This document shows positions 43,728 to 54,159 of a stretch of DNA of 64,000 bases, one piece after another; positions within the stretch are counted from its first letter, which is position 1, and each line of letters starts with the position of its first letter. Location: NCBI GenBank assembly GCA_900755065.1, contig CAAEFC010000040.1, positions 1-64,000 on the forward strand, read 5' to 3'. The position numbers were made by a program, and so were the translations under genes. Origin of the DNA: Bacilli bacterium. Lineage in GTDB: Bacteria > Bacillota_I > Bacilli_A > RFN20 > CAG-449. Below the pieces are notes generated by a model. The model had not been told where the DNA came from. It worked only from the letters and a program-made list of their open reading frames with translations, and did no database searches.

Positions 43728-46049
43728 ATGTATTCGTATACTTTTGACGAAGAAACGGGTGGCATTTTGCTCAATTCCTCGCCTACGGGTTTTTCCAAGG
43801 AACCGCGCCCGGTGTACGCAAGTGAAATGGACTTACTTGGATTTTCCGTGTTTTGGGAATATGAACATCAAAACGATACACCTTATATGTGGGTGGAATC
43901 CAACGCATATTGGTATAAGGGACAAATAATTGCACGGATCAAGGGTGGAGATTTATATCATGCGCCGATTTTGACGCCCGTAACCGACGATAATGGCAAA
44001 GTAGTATTTAGTAGGGATTCGGGCGCACTGCAACCTATGAATATCCCACTCATGTGCAAGAAAAACAAAGAACTTCTTACTACATTGGAAAAGACAACTG
44101 TGCAAAAAATCGTGCGTGTGTACGAAAAATACAAGGATAAGCTCGATATTTTTCATGTGGCATTTTCGGGTGGCAAAGATAGTTCAGTATTGCTTGATTT
44201 GGTAAAAAAAGCATTACCAAAAGATAGTTTTGTCGTCATTTTTGGCGATACTGGAATGGAGTTCCCAGATACTTACAAAGCGGTGGATTACGCCGAATCG
44301 CAGTGCGAAAAGGAGGATCCACCCATAGCATTTTACAGAGCGCGTTCTCACTTTGATCCGGAAGAATCGTGGAAATTATTCGGCCCGCCTGCAAGAGTAT
44401 TGCGGTGGTGTTGCAGTGTGCATAAAAGTACGCCACAGACTCTTAAAATGAGGGAGATTACAGGCAAAAATAATTATACAGGGCTGGACTTTGTTGGAGT
44501 GCGTCGAGAAGAAAGCTTGGCGAGAAGTACTTATGAATATGAGGACTTCGGAAAAAAGCAGAAGGGGCAATACAGCCACAATCCTATATTAGAGTGGACT
44601 TCGGCAGAAGTTTGGATGTATATTTTTGCAAACAAAATATATATCAACGAAGCTTATAAAAAAGGCAATTCCCGTGCTGGATGTTTGTTTTGTCCTATGG
44701 GTGGTGGACGGAATGATTATATTCAATATCAATCATATCCATATGAAGTAGGTAAATTTATTAGCTTAATAAAAACCATGAATGCGCGAAATAAGGGAGA
44801 TAATGTTGCCTTATGCTCCTATGTGTCAAATGGCGGATGGAATGCTCGAAAAAACGGAAGAGATCTAACTATTAGTGAAGAGCATTATCGCGAAGAGATT
44901 AAAGATGATAAATTGATAATCTCTGTTTCTAATCCACATACAGATTGGCAAGAATGGATAAAAACAGTAGGCCCACTGCCTTTTGAATATCAGATTGTTA
45001 ATCTCAATAATGGATATAAAGTCATTTGCGATGTTGCAATAATAAAGGATTTTCCAAAAGAAGTTAAACGATTTAAGCAGGTATTTAAAAAGTCCGCTCA
45101 TTGCCTTTCATGCAGAGTATGCGAAACTAATTGCGGGAATGGATGCATATCTTTTAATGAAAAATTATCAATAAATAATTGTATTCACTGCGGGCGTTGC
45201 CATGAAATTGATGATGGCTGTCTTGCATATCATTCTTTAAAATTGTCCGGAGGTGGAACTATGAAAACAGGCAGTATTAATTCTTTTGCAAACCATGCGC
45301 CGAAAAACGATTGGATACAGGTTTTTTTTGATTTGGGCGATGAGTTTTGGGATGAAAATCCTTTAGGATTAGGGCCGAACCAATTACCAATGTTTAAGCG
45401 TTTTTTAAGAGAGTGCGGAATTATTGATTCTAAGAATAAAACCTCCGAATTATTCATTATTCTAAAAAAATTAGGTTGGCGAGATAATACTACTTGGGGA
45501 ATAATGACCGTAAATTTGTCGTATAATCCACAATTTCGTTGGTATATACAAAATATGGACATCGACATATTTTATGAACGATATAGAATAAGCGATATGC
45601 TTGTATCGTACGGCGTTAGCAAAGATGATGCAACATCAATTATTAATGCATTTAAAAGATTTACGGACCTTCCATTGGGAACCGAACTTAATTGGGGTTA
45701 TACTGAAGAGAAAAGAAGACAAATTGATACATTGTGTAGAACTAAGTGTATAATCTCCGACAATCGAGTTGTCCTATATGCGCTATATAAATTCGTAGAA
45801 AAGTGCAATTTGGAAGATAGGGAATTCCACTTATCGTATCTTTTAGATGAGAAAGTAGAACGCGATGGAGTAAGCCCGGCGAGAATGTTCGGTATTTATG
45901 ACGAAGAAGAGTGGAAATCCATACTATTGGGGCTGGCTTCTCGTTATCCCGAATTTATCAATGCAACATTTACTAATGACTTAAAAACCATTTCACTCAA
46001 AGATAAATCGTCTGTGGACGTGTTGGAACTATTTAGGGAGGAACTTTAA
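43728..46049 (+). CDS. brxP: BrxP, PAPS-reductase family protein with ferredoxin-like domain
   Basis: 773 residues. An N-terminal part is followed by an ATP-pyrophosphatase PP-loop SGGKDS (147-152). Cysteines CC (228-229) and CLFC (319, 322) resemble the iron-sulfur-binding set of the DndC-type thiolation enzymes. A second module (459-498) has CLSCRVCETNC and CIHCGRCHEIDDGC, a two-cluster [4Fe-4S] ferredoxin pattern. A long C-terminal region (about 510-773) is of unknown role. BrxP is the diagnostic protein of type 4 BREX. Adenylating a target followed by sulfur transfer is the expected chemistry; that the target is DNA is inference. Operon-internal, 2 bases before brxC. Confidence 0.85.
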   Translation: MYSYTFDEETGGILLNSSPTGFSKEPRPVYASEMDLLGFSVFWEYEHQNDTPYMWVESNAYWYKGQIIARIKGGDLYHAPILTPVTDDNGKVVFSRDSGALQPMNIPLMCKKNKELLTTLEKTTVQKIVRVYEKYKDKLDIFHVAFSGGKDSSVLLDLVKKALPKDSFVVIFGDTGMEFPDTYKAVDYAESQCEKEDPPIAFYRARSHFDPEESWKLFGPPARVLRWCCSVHKSTPQTLKMREITGKNNYTGLDFVGVRREESLARSTYEYEDFGKKQKGQYSHNPILEWTSAEVWMYIFANKIYINEAYKKGNSRAGCLFCPMGGGRNDYIQYQSYPYEVGKFISLIKTMNARNKGDNVALCSYVSNGGWNARKNGRDLTISEEHYREEIKDDKLIISVSNPHTDWQEWIKTVGPLPFEYQIVNLNNGYKVICDVAIIKDFPKEVKRFKQVFKKSAHCLSCRVCETNCGNGCISFNEKLSINNCIHCGRCHEIDDGCLAYHSLKLSGGGTMKTGSINSFANHAPKNDWIQVFFDLGDEFWDENPLGLGPNQLPMFKRFLRECGIIDSKNKTSELFIILKKLGWRDNTTWGIMTVNLSYNPQFRWYIQNMDIDIFYERYRISDMLVSYGVSKDDATSIINAFKRFTDLPLGTELNWGYTEEKRRQIDTLCRTKCIISDNRVVLYALYKFVEKCNLEDREFHLSYLLDEKVERDGVSPARMFGIYDEEEWKSILLGLASRYPEFINATFTNDLKTISLKDKSSVDVLELFREEL

Positions 46050-46051
46050 TC

Positions 46052-49000
46052 ATGAATGCTAGAAAATATTGCGAGTATTTCAATATCAACGAAACCTACT
46101 TTCCGTGTATCGATGAGTCGGCTATAAATGCCGGCGTGGATTGGCAGGCTACCTATCCGCACGAAACGTTTATCAAATTATTGAAAACCACCGAGAATAT
46201 GTTAGGCGGCGCAACCAAACGTTCAGTTTGGATTCACGGAGCATACGGCACGGGTAAAAGTCAGTGCGCTTACGCACTCAAAAAAATATTGGAATCTCCA
46301 GAAGGTGAAGTGCGTTCGTATTGGGATAAGTTCGAGCCGTTAAAACGAGAGATGCCGCTTTTGGAAAAACTAATTGGGCATAAAGAAAAAGGCATCGTCG
46401 CGGCATATCGCTACGCCTCGGGAAGTATCAATTCACCGCAACAGTTATTTTTGGCGATACAAGAAAGCATCAAGCAATCTCTGGAAGAGCAAGGCGTGGA
46501 ATATAAAGGAGAACGTACGCTGAAAGAGAGCGTCATTGCTTGGCTCTCTCAACCCGCACAAAATGCATTTGTAAACACGTTACTCAACAAACCTGAATGG
46601 GAATCTTTGTTTGCACAGTCCACTGCCGATGAAATTATCAATTCCTTGCGTAAAAATGGTGACGTATCGTCACTTATGGATAATGTTTTCCGTATGGCGG
46701 CAAAAGAGGGCATTACCGCACTTTCGCTGGATGCGGAAAAATTGCGTGAGTGGATAAAAGACATTATTGACACTAACAGCACAAAGATTGTTTTGGTTTG
46801 GGATGAATTCAGCGACTTTTTCCGTTTGAACAAAAATTCGTTGGGCGAGTTTCAAAAAATTGTCTCTATTTGCGAAGAAGCACCATTCTATCTTATTGTT
46901 GTAACTCACCCCATTACTTCTATTAGCAGTAACGATGATTCTTGGAAAATCGTTCAACAGCGTTTCGACAGAGTGGAAATAGAATTGCCCGAAAATATTG
47001 CGTTTGAACTTATAGGACATGCTTTCAGCGTAAAGGATTCTGCCAAAGATGAATGGAACACAATGACGAGCGGCTTAGATGCGACTATTCCCAATTCTAC
47101 TACGGCAGTTATGAAAGCGGCGAATATTAAGGATAGGTCGGTTATCAAACGCATACTGCCCATTCAACCGATTGCCGCGCTGGTACTCAAAAAAATTGCA
47201 AATGCTTTTCAGTCGAACCAAAGAAGCATGTTCGACTTTATCAAGACAAAACACGATACCGACGTCAAGGCTTTCCAGTGGTTTATTGGGGAGTATAGCC
47301 CAATGGACGAACAGCCACTTTTGACGGTGGATATGCTTTGGGACTTCTTTTATGTAAAAGGTAGGGAATATCTTACGTCCGATATAAAATTGATATTGGA
47401 TACTTTTTCACAACAAACTTCGCTTACCGAGAAAGAAAAGAAAGTTCTCAAAACGGTTCTTATTATGCAGGCAATAGACCTGCGTCTGGGCGGTACGCTC
47501 CCCATTATGAAACCTACTGATCAAAATCTCGACTATGCGTTTGAGGGAATAGCGGAATATGAAACTTCTGCGAAACATATAGCAAAAGGGTTAGAAAATA
47601 AAGGGATTCTCATAAGCACGCCGATATGTGACGGAAAGAGAGCATTTGGCGCGGCTGTTTTAGCAGGTGATAATACCAAAATAGAAGCGTCTAAAAAGGA
47701 GATTCGGAAAAAGAGCACGACAAGCAATCTAGTATCAGAAGGGGATTTGCTTCCTACGGCGATTTCTCTTACACCGGCATTAAAGCTTCGTTATGCAAAA
47801 GATGATAGCGGGGCACTACCTATTGTTACGGTTTCCGACTTTACCAAGATAATGGATACGCTCAAAAATAAGGACGCGGCATGGCGTTTCTATTCGGTTC
47901 TTGCGGTAGCAAAGGATGAGGACGAGGCGCAGAATTTCCGCACGTTAATCAAAAGAACGATTGCAAACGAGGAATATAAAAATATAATCGTTATCGACGC
48001 GCTTTCTTCGCCGCTCGGGTTGGAATTGTTCGAGCAGTACGTCGATTATTCCGCAATGGCAATGTATTACCAAGGTAATAACAATCAGCAAGCCAAAGAA
48101 AATTCCAACAAGGCAAAGAGCATTTTGAATAGAACGTGGAAGGACAAAATCCACGATGGGCAATTCTATGTGTATACAAACGCCAATCAAGATGGCGAAA
48201 GAGCAATCGGTGCAAACAACGTTCATGTTATTTTGCAGACAATAGTGCTCAAAAAATTTGGCCACATTTTCGATTTTACGAAAGGTCTGACCGAAACGCA
48301 ATTAAAACTTACCACACCGAAGAAGGTTTCTCGTTATGGTATGGGTGGATTGGATATCAACGGTTTGATCAGAGGTTGCGAAAAAAGCGTTCTCGGTTTG
48401 GTGTGGGGGAGAGAGAAGTATTGGGAAGTTTCCGAACTGCAAACTGCGCATATTGTAGTTATCAAACAAGCGGTTGACAAGCTGATTGAAGATGCATTTG
48501 CCGAGCGCGGGCAAATTTCCATTGGTGAAGTTTACGATTATTTACAAGACGAATTCGGATTTTCGCCTTGTAATTTGTCGGCATTTGTGACGGGGTTTTT
48601 ATTAAAAGAATACAATTCCGATCCGTATCGTTGTATCGATTCTGAAGGCTATCCCGATACAATGACCCCCGATAAGTTGGCCGAGATGATAGGTAACTAT
48701 ATCGGGAAATCACCAAAGCCTACGTATATCGTTAAGATGACTCCTTCGGAAAAGGTATTCTACGAAGCGACGGCAAAAGCATGGACGATACCTGCAACCT
48801 CATGCTCTTCTCCGAGTCAAGTGGCAACGCAACTTGAAAGCAAAATGCAGTCTTTCGGGTATCCTACGTGGAGTTTGGAGTATGTTGATGACATTGGTAT
48901 TTACGATATCGTAAAAAAATACATAGCTTTAGTGCAAAGCGACGGCAAAGGTACGCACAATATAGCAATTGAAATCGGCAACATTTTTATGAACAGGCCT

Positions 49001-50191
49001 ACGCGTATCGACGGATTAAAAATGTTGTTTACCGCAGATAAGTACAAAGAGGGTATGACGGTATTCCTTAAGCAATATAGAGAAGGGAAGCTTATACAGC
49101 TTGCCGAAGAAATCGGTGCAAAAGATATCGTTTTGTCGGATGTCCGTAAACTTTTCAGCGTGAAGCATTCGGCTATGTGGATTGAGGATACGGGAAAGAC
49201 CGAAATCGATAAACTTATCGTAGAGTATGACGTTATCAAGCAAACGAATGGCATTTTGAACGTGGTTTGCAACACAAAAGAAAAGGCATTTAACGCTTGG
49301 CGCGAAGTTTTGAAATTCGTAGGTTTCTCTTGCGACGCATTAAAATCAAAAAGACCGAATTTAGATAAATTGCTTTCGTATCTTCTAAAAATTATGAATA
49401 GAGAAGATATGTTGCCTGAGATGATGAAAGAGTTTCTTTTTGAACTCAATGCGCGCAGAAGCGAGATTTGCGAAATTCTCAATAACAAGCTTGCCGTGTT
49501 TGAAGAGCTATATGGCGTATATTTAGAGGATTTTTCCATTACAGAGAAGGAAGAAATCCAGAATTCCATCAATAAGGAAATTTTTACCGATACGGCAACT
49601 ACTAGCAATCAAACCGTAAAACAAGTGGCGGAGACATACCGCAAGAATCAAATCAAAACGCAACTCTTCAATCAGTGGAAAGAGTTGACGAGAACAAAAA
49701 ATCCGAGAGAATGGTCGAGTAGATACGGTACGCCGATTTTGTGTTTGGTGGATGCCGCATTATATGCTGAAGCAAAACTTGCATTTACAACATTAAACAG
49801 TACTTATCAATCCGATTCTGATATCCATAAGGCATTGGAATTTTTGACGAAGTCGAAGGCGTTTTTCGATATGATACAAGATGCGTCTAAGCGCGACGAA
49901 GCTTTTATGCGGGTGGTTGACGGCTCTTATACCGTACTTCTTTCTAATCCTAATGTTGTAAGGCAGGCGTTGGAAAGCCTTCCCGTAGATGTGTATGACT
50001 GGTATGACAGTCCTGTTGTGAAGCAAAAAATTCAGCAAATGGCTGATGCGGAATATTATGCTGGCGGTAGCGATAAGGCGGTAGAACTTATAAGAAAAAT
50101 GAGTGACTCCGAACTGAAAAAACATCTTATAGAACTTGTGCAAAAAGATACAGAACTTGGGATGAAGATAATTTCGAATGAGGATAAGTAA
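46052..50191 (+). CDS. brxC: BrxC/PglY-type P-loop ATPase
   Basis: 1379 residues. An N-terminal AAA+ ATPase has Walker A GAYGTGKS (63-70) and Walker B VLVWDEF (247-253). The rest is a long helical region with no simple signature (coiled-coil-like stretches late in the chain). BrxC-type proteins are the largest conserved component of BREX and act in target recognition or remodelling. Length and motifs fit the family. The end overlaps the preferred pglZ ribosome site. Confidence 0.88.
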   Translation: MNARKYCEYFNINETYFPCIDESAINAGVDWQATYPHETFIKLLKTTENMLGGATKRSVWIHGAYGTGKSQCAYALKKILESPEGEVRSYWDKFEPLKREMPLLEKLIGHKEKGIVAAYRYASGSINSPQQLFLAIQESIKQSLEEQGVEYKGERTLKESVIAWLSQPAQNAFVNTLLNKPEWESLFAQSTADEIINSLRKNGDVSSLMDNVFRMAAKEGITALSLDAEKLREWIKDIIDTNSTKIVLVWDEFSDFFRLNKNSLGEFQKIVSICEEAPFYLIVVTHPITSISSNDDSWKIVQQRFDRVEIELPENIAFELIGHAFSVKDSAKDEWNTMTSGLDATIPNSTTAVMKAANIKDRSVIKRILPIQPIAALVLKKIANAFQSNQRSMFDFIKTKHDTDVKAFQWFIGEYSPMDEQPLLTVDMLWDFFYVKGREYLTSDIKLILDTFSQQTSLTEKEKKVLKTVLIMQAIDLRLGGTLPIMKPTDQNLDYAFEGIAEYETSAKHIAKGLENKGILISTPICDGKRAFGAAVLAGDNTKIEASKKEIRKKSTTSNLVSEGDLLPTAISLTPALKLRYAKDDSGALPIVTVSDFTKIMDTLKNKDAAWRFYSVLAVAKDEDEAQNFRTLIKRTIANEEYKNIIVIDALSSPLGLELFEQYVDYSAMAMYYQGNNNQQAKENSNKAKSILNRTWKDKIHDGQFYVYTNANQDGERAIGANNVHVILQTIVLKKFGHIFDFTKGLTETQLKLTTPKKVSRYGMGGLDINGLIRGCEKSVLGLVWGREKYWEVSELQTAHIVVIKQAVDKLIEDAFAERGQISIGEVYDYLQDEFGFSPCNLSAFVTGFLLKEYNSDPYRCIDSEGYPDTMTPDKLAEMIGNYIGKSPKPTYIVKMTPSEKVFYEATAKAWTIPATSCSSPSQVATQLESKMQSFGYPTWSLEYVDDIGIYDIVKKYIALVQSDGKGTHNIAIEIGNIFMNRPTRIDGLKMLFTADKYKEGMTVFLKQYREGKLIQLAEEIGAKDIVLSDVRKLFSVKHSAMWIEDTGKTEIDKLIVEYDVIKQTNGILNVVCNTKEKAFNAWREVLKFVGFSCDALKSKRPNLDKLLSYLLKIMNREDMLPEMMKEFLFELNARRSEICEILNNKLAVFEELYGVYLEDFSITEKEEIQNSINKEIFTDTATTSNQTVKQVAETYRKNQIKTQLFNQWKELTRTKNPREWSSRYGTPILCLVDAALYAEAKLAFTTLNSTYQSDSDIHKALEFLTKSKAFFDMIQDASKRDEAFMRVVDGSYTVLLSNPNVVRQALESLPVDVYDWYDSPVVKQKIQQMADAEYYAGGSDKAVELIRKMSDSELKKHLIELVQKDTELGMKIISNEDK

Positions 50192-50192
50192 C

Positions 50193-52448
50193 ATGCTCGA
50201 CGTAAGTGTAAGAAATTATTTATCGAATGCAAAAGGTGCGCCATTCTTTTTTGTTGTCGGAGATGGCGGATATATCGCTATTTTAGATGAACTGAAACGA
50301 AATGGTGTAAGCGTTATTCGTATAAGCGATTTTTGCCATAAACCCGATAAGTTTCCCAATCTCGACGATATGGTGGACAATTTCCGCATGGGCGATGTGG
50401 ATTACAAAACGAATAGATTTGTAGTAGTGGGATTGGGTGAGTATCTTGCTTTGCGCGGAGAAGCGGAAGCCTTGAAAGTATTGCGCGAATTAAAAAGCAC
50501 TACGCTGGGGACGGCAAGGGTTATACTGCTTTTGCGTTGTGTCGGCGTTCAGGTTGAGGAAATTGTAAGAGAAGATATCCGCGCAAAGTCACGTGTTTAC
50601 ATAAGCAATTCAATTGATAATAATATAACTGTTGTAAACATAGGAATCGAACAAAGCGAAGGACTTGTAAAAGAAGTCGGGGTGCAGTCGCTATTGTATG
50701 CTATGGAAAACGGCGAAACAGGTAAGTTGTTTGTTAAAACCAACCTTATATTGGATAATTCCATGTTACCTGTAAATAAAATAGACGACGCCTATTTCGC
50801 CATTAAAACTTTGGTACAAGGATTTTCTTTGCCGAAGTCTTTGGGCGATGATGAGCAATGGAATAGGCTGATGGGCGATTTGAAAAAATATAGCTACTCG
50901 TTCACTAATTTTTTTGCAGATAAAGATTTTCATTTGGATTCGGATGCGGACTTTATTGAAAAAGCGTTTGGGCTTACTTATAGTAAATGGATTTTCTTCA
51001 TATATTTGAAGCTCAATTATACTAAATTAAGTAATCCGTATCTGCGCTTTGTTATTGAAAGAGTATCTGATTTCAAAGAACTGAAAACAGAAACGCTGAA
51101 TGCGATAATCTCCGTTGAACATACGGACAAAGATTTTTATTCTCTTTATGCAGGACGGAAAAAGCTATTAAAAGATATCACCGAGTCCGATATCGCTATC
51201 TTTATTCGGCAAAACGAAATATATCCAGATGAAAGCATATATAAATTAACGGACAATACGTCCACGGAACGAAAAGCGATCATTCGTTGGGTATCACAGC
51301 ATGGGCTTATTAAAGAGTTAGAGCAAATATATCCCGCATTATTTTTGTATTTGCAAAAGTATACATTTTCATGTGGCAAGAATGCTGATAAGTTTACCGA
51401 TTATTTCGAACGTTATAAACAACAAAAAATTTCCAATAGCCTTGATTATGGATTTGAAGAATGTGCAAAAAAGAGTTCAAGCCTATATGCGGGATTGCAA
51501 ACACGTGCCAATGCTCTTATGAATATAGGAGATAAAAAATCGACTTTTTTGATTTGGGTTGACGCTCTCGGTGTAGAATATTTAGCTTATATACAAGCTC
51601 TTGCCAAACAAAAAGGTCTTTCTATAAACATCGAAATTGCGAGAAGCGATTTACCGACGATAACAAGTATAAATAGAGGGTTCTACGACGAGTGGGGAGA
51701 AAATAAAGATAAGGAACAACATCTTGACGATATCAAACATCATGATTGCGGTGGATTCGATTATCGCAAAGATAAATTACCTGTTTATCTTGCAAGCGAA
51801 TTGGACGTTATAGAAAATGTTTTGAATTATGCCGCGACAGAACTTGCCTTTCGCAAGTATAAGCGAGTTGTTATTGCAAGCGACCACGGAGCATCCAGGC
51901 TTGCTGTTTTAGGTCAGCATGGCGAAAAATACGAAACAGATACGAAAGGCGAACATTCGGGACGTTGTTGCAAATATTTCGACGATTATGATATATCCAA
52001 TTCAGTTGCAGAAAACGGATATATCGTTTTAACGGATTATGGAAGATTCAAAGGAAGTCGCGAAGCCAACGTAGAAGTGCATGGCGGATGTACTTTGGAA
52101 GAAACAGTAGTTCCCATTATCACACTTTCGTTGAAGAATCAGACAGATGTTCAAATTATTATCATGAAACCCGAGGAACTTGTTGTGGATAGAAAGAACG
52201 GCGTTCAAATTTCCGTTTATATTTCTAATGTGGAATATTCCAAGGCGGTTCACATGGAAATCAAAAAGAAAGTTTATGATGGCGAACAAACAGACAATAC
52301 CCATTACACGTTTGCCTTAAATGATATTAAGCGTTCGGGAGAGTATGAGGCGAGCATATTCGATGGCTCAAATTTAATCGGGCGTGTAAAATTGCATATA
52401 AAAGGTGCAGTCGGTTCAACAAAATCCGATTTTGATGAGCTTTTCTAA
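50193..52448 (+). CDS. pglZ: PglZ, alkaline-phosphatase fold protein
   Basis: 751 residues from the ATG at 50193, which follows GAGGATAAG; an earlier ATG at 50178 would overlap brxC. The PglZ catalytic half has FLIWVDALGVEYLAYIQAL (metal-binding Asp), a run KHHDCGGFDY and VVIASDHGASRLAVL (metal-binding Asp-His). PglZ is one of the two proteins found in all BREX systems. The C-terminus has an Ig-like segment. Stop 12 bases before brxL. Confidence 0.9.
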   Translation: MLDVSVRNYLSNAKGAPFFFVVGDGGYIAILDELKRNGVSVIRISDFCHKPDKFPNLDDMVDNFRMGDVDYKTNRFVVVGLGEYLALRGEAEALKVLRELKSTTLGTARVILLLRCVGVQVEEIVREDIRAKSRVYISNSIDNNITVVNIGIEQSEGLVKEVGVQSLLYAMENGETGKLFVKTNLILDNSMLPVNKIDDAYFAIKTLVQGFSLPKSLGDDEQWNRLMGDLKKYSYSFTNFFADKDFHLDSDADFIEKAFGLTYSKWIFFIYLKLNYTKLSNPYLRFVIERVSDFKELKTETLNAIISVEHTDKDFYSLYAGRKKLLKDITESDIAIFIRQNEIYPDESIYKLTDNTSTERKAIIRWVSQHGLIKELEQIYPALFLYLQKYTFSCGKNADKFTDYFERYKQQKISNSLDYGFEECAKKSSSLYAGLQTRANALMNIGDKKSTFLIWVDALGVEYLAYIQALAKQKGLSINIEIARSDLPTITSINRGFYDEWGENKDKEQHLDDIKHHDCGGFDYRKDKLPVYLASELDVIENVLNYAATELAFRKYKRVVIASDHGASRLAVLGQHGEKYETDTKGEHSGRCCKYFDDYDISNSVAENGYIVLTDYGRFKGSREANVEVHGGCTLEETVVPIITLSLKNQTDVQIIIMKPEELVVDRKNGVQISVYISNVEYSKAVHMEIKKKVYDGEQTDNTHYTFALNDIKRSGEYEASIFDGSNLIGRVKLHIKGAVGSTKSDFDELF

Positions 52449-52460
52449 GGAGATGAGAGT

Positions 52461-53951
52461 ATGGATTATTTCGATAAATTAAGAGACTGTTTTGATGAAA
52501 TGGTCGTATACAAGGACCTAAAAAAGACAAATTTCTTTTCGGCTTTAAGTTTGCCGGCATTTATGCGCGATTGGTTGCTCAGAAAGTTCGAAGATGAAGA
52601 AGGAAATTTTGATAAAGACGAATTGGCGCGTTTTGTAAAGAAATTCATTCCACGAAAAGAAGATTGGAATGCCATTAAAAACCGTGTTATCGTTGAGGGG
52701 CAAAAGACCAAATTTTTAGCCAAAGTCTCCGTTAATATAGACATTCGCACTGGGGAAGTTTCGTTTGCGTTGCCTGAGTTTGGATTGGGTTTCAAGGAAA
52801 CCATTATCGAAAGCGATGTATGGGATGAGTGCAAAGAGGACCTTGTAAAAGGTAGAGATGTATGGGGAATGATAGAGCTTGGCTATCGTGCGCCCGATGC
52901 ATTTGACATTGAATTCGAATACGAAAAGAGTAAATCAAAAGCTCGAGCTTCAAAAGATGGAAAAATTAAATTGCTTTCTTTTAGAAATTTCTGCCCATAT
53001 GAAATTGATATTGAACAATATAAAGAGGCTCGTAAGGAATTTACTACGGAAGAGTGGATGAATGTTATCTTGGGAGCGGTGGATTACAATGCAGATGGCT
53101 ACAAGACGGAAGAAGAAAAACTTACCATGTTGACTCGTCTGCTGCCGTTTGTTGAAAAGCGTCTTAATTTAATAGAACTTGCACCTAAGGGTACGGGTAA
53201 ATCCTATCTATTTGGCAATGTAAGTAGGTATGGTTGGCTTTCCAGCGGCGGAATTATGAGTCGTGCAAAAATGTTTTACGATCAAAGTAAGCGACGCGAA
53301 GGTTTGCTTTCGGGTAGTGATTTTGTTACATTAGATGAAGTGCAAACAATATCATTTACAGATACCGATGAAATGCGAGCCGCATTAAAGGGCTATTTGG
53401 AACAGGGAACTTTTACTGTAGGCGATTATAAAGGTGTGGCGGAAGCCGGCGTTGTATTGTGTGGTAACATCAGAAAAGAAATCATGGACGCGGACGGGTA
53501 TAGCAATATGTTTGAGGAGCTGCCTGTTGTGTTTCATGAGTCTGCTTTGATTGAGCGTTTTCACGGTTTTATAAAAGGCTGGAATATACCGAGAATGAAC
53601 GATGATTTGAAAGTGGCGGGTTGGGCATTGAATTCGGAGTATTTCTGTTCGATTATTCATGAGCTTAGGAGCGATTTGACATATCGTACAGTGGTGGACG
53701 ATTTGATCGTAGTCCCAGATTCTGCCGACACTAGAGATACGGAAGCGGTAAAGAGAATTGCTACGGCATATTTGAAATTATTGTTTCCGCATGTGCAAAA
53801 TTCAAAAGATATATCCGCATATGATTTCAAGAGATATTGTTTATCGAGAGCTATAAAAATGCGCGATACGATTCGGTATCAGTTGGGCCTGCTTGATAAA
53901 GAATATGCGGGGAAAGATTTGCCAGCATTTATGGTTTCTAAGGATGATTAA
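52461..53951 (+). CDS. brxL: BrxL, AAA+ ATPase, short form without Lon domain
   Basis: 496 residues. Walker A PKGTGKS (242-248) within LIELAPKGTGKSYLFGNVSR, the SSGGIMSRAKMFYD block, and Walker B VTLDEVQ (289-295) are the BrxL family core. BrxL of type 1 systems is about 680 residues with a C-terminal Lon-like protease domain. Here the chain ends about 180 residues earlier, with no Ser-Lys Lon active site. AAGGAGATGAGAGT precedes the ATG. Known BrxL is a DNA-binding ring. Confidence 0.88.
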   Translation: MDYFDKLRDCFDEMVVYKDLKKTNFFSALSLPAFMRDWLLRKFEDEEGNFDKDELARFVKKFIPRKEDWNAIKNRVIVEGQKTKFLAKVSVNIDIRTGEVSFALPEFGLGFKETIIESDVWDECKEDLVKGRDVWGMIELGYRAPDAFDIEFEYEKSKSKARASKDGKIKLLSFRNFCPYEIDIEQYKEARKEFTTEEWMNVILGAVDYNADGYKTEEEKLTMLTRLLPFVEKRLNLIELAPKGTGKSYLFGNVSRYGWLSSGGIMSRAKMFYDQSKRREGLLSGSDFVTLDEVQTISFTDTDEMRAALKGYLEQGTFTVGDYKGVAEAGVVLCGNIRKEIMDADGYSNMFEELPVVFHESALIERFHGFIKGWNIPRMNDDLKVAGWALNSEYFCSIIHELRSDLTYRTVVDDLIVVPDSADTRDTEAVKRIATAYLKLLFPHVQNSKDISAYDFKRYCLSRAIKMRDTIRYQLGLLDKEYAGKDLPAFMVSKDD

Positions 53952-53953
53952 GT

Positions 53954-54157
53954 ATGAACACTGAAAAGAAATTTTGCTATGTTTGCAGGAAAGAATTGTC
54001 AAAAAACGAAATAGGATTAACAAAAAAACTGATTGACAAAAAAGCGAATAAGTTTTATTGTTTGACATGTCTTGCGGAATATTTAGAAGTAACAGAAGAG
54101 GAGTTGCTTGCAAAAATCGAAGAGTTCAAAGAAGAGGGCTGTACGCTGTTTAAGTAA
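53954..54157 (+). CDS. Four-cysteine mini-protein between brxL and the desulfurase
   Basis: 67 residues: CYVC (Cys8, 11) and CLTC (Cys36, 39), spaced as a treble-clef or rubredoxin-like zinc or iron knuckle, then a helical acidic tail EVTEEELLAKIEEFKEEGC. It starts 2 bases after brxL and ends 2 bases before the cysteine desulfurase. Could carry sulfur or metal between the desulfurase and BrxP; this is an inference from position and cysteines. Confidence 0.7.
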   Translation: MNTEKKFCYVCRKELSKNEIGLTKKLIDKKANKFYCLTCLAEYLEVTEEELLAKIEEFKEEGCTLFK

Positions 54158-54159
54158 TT

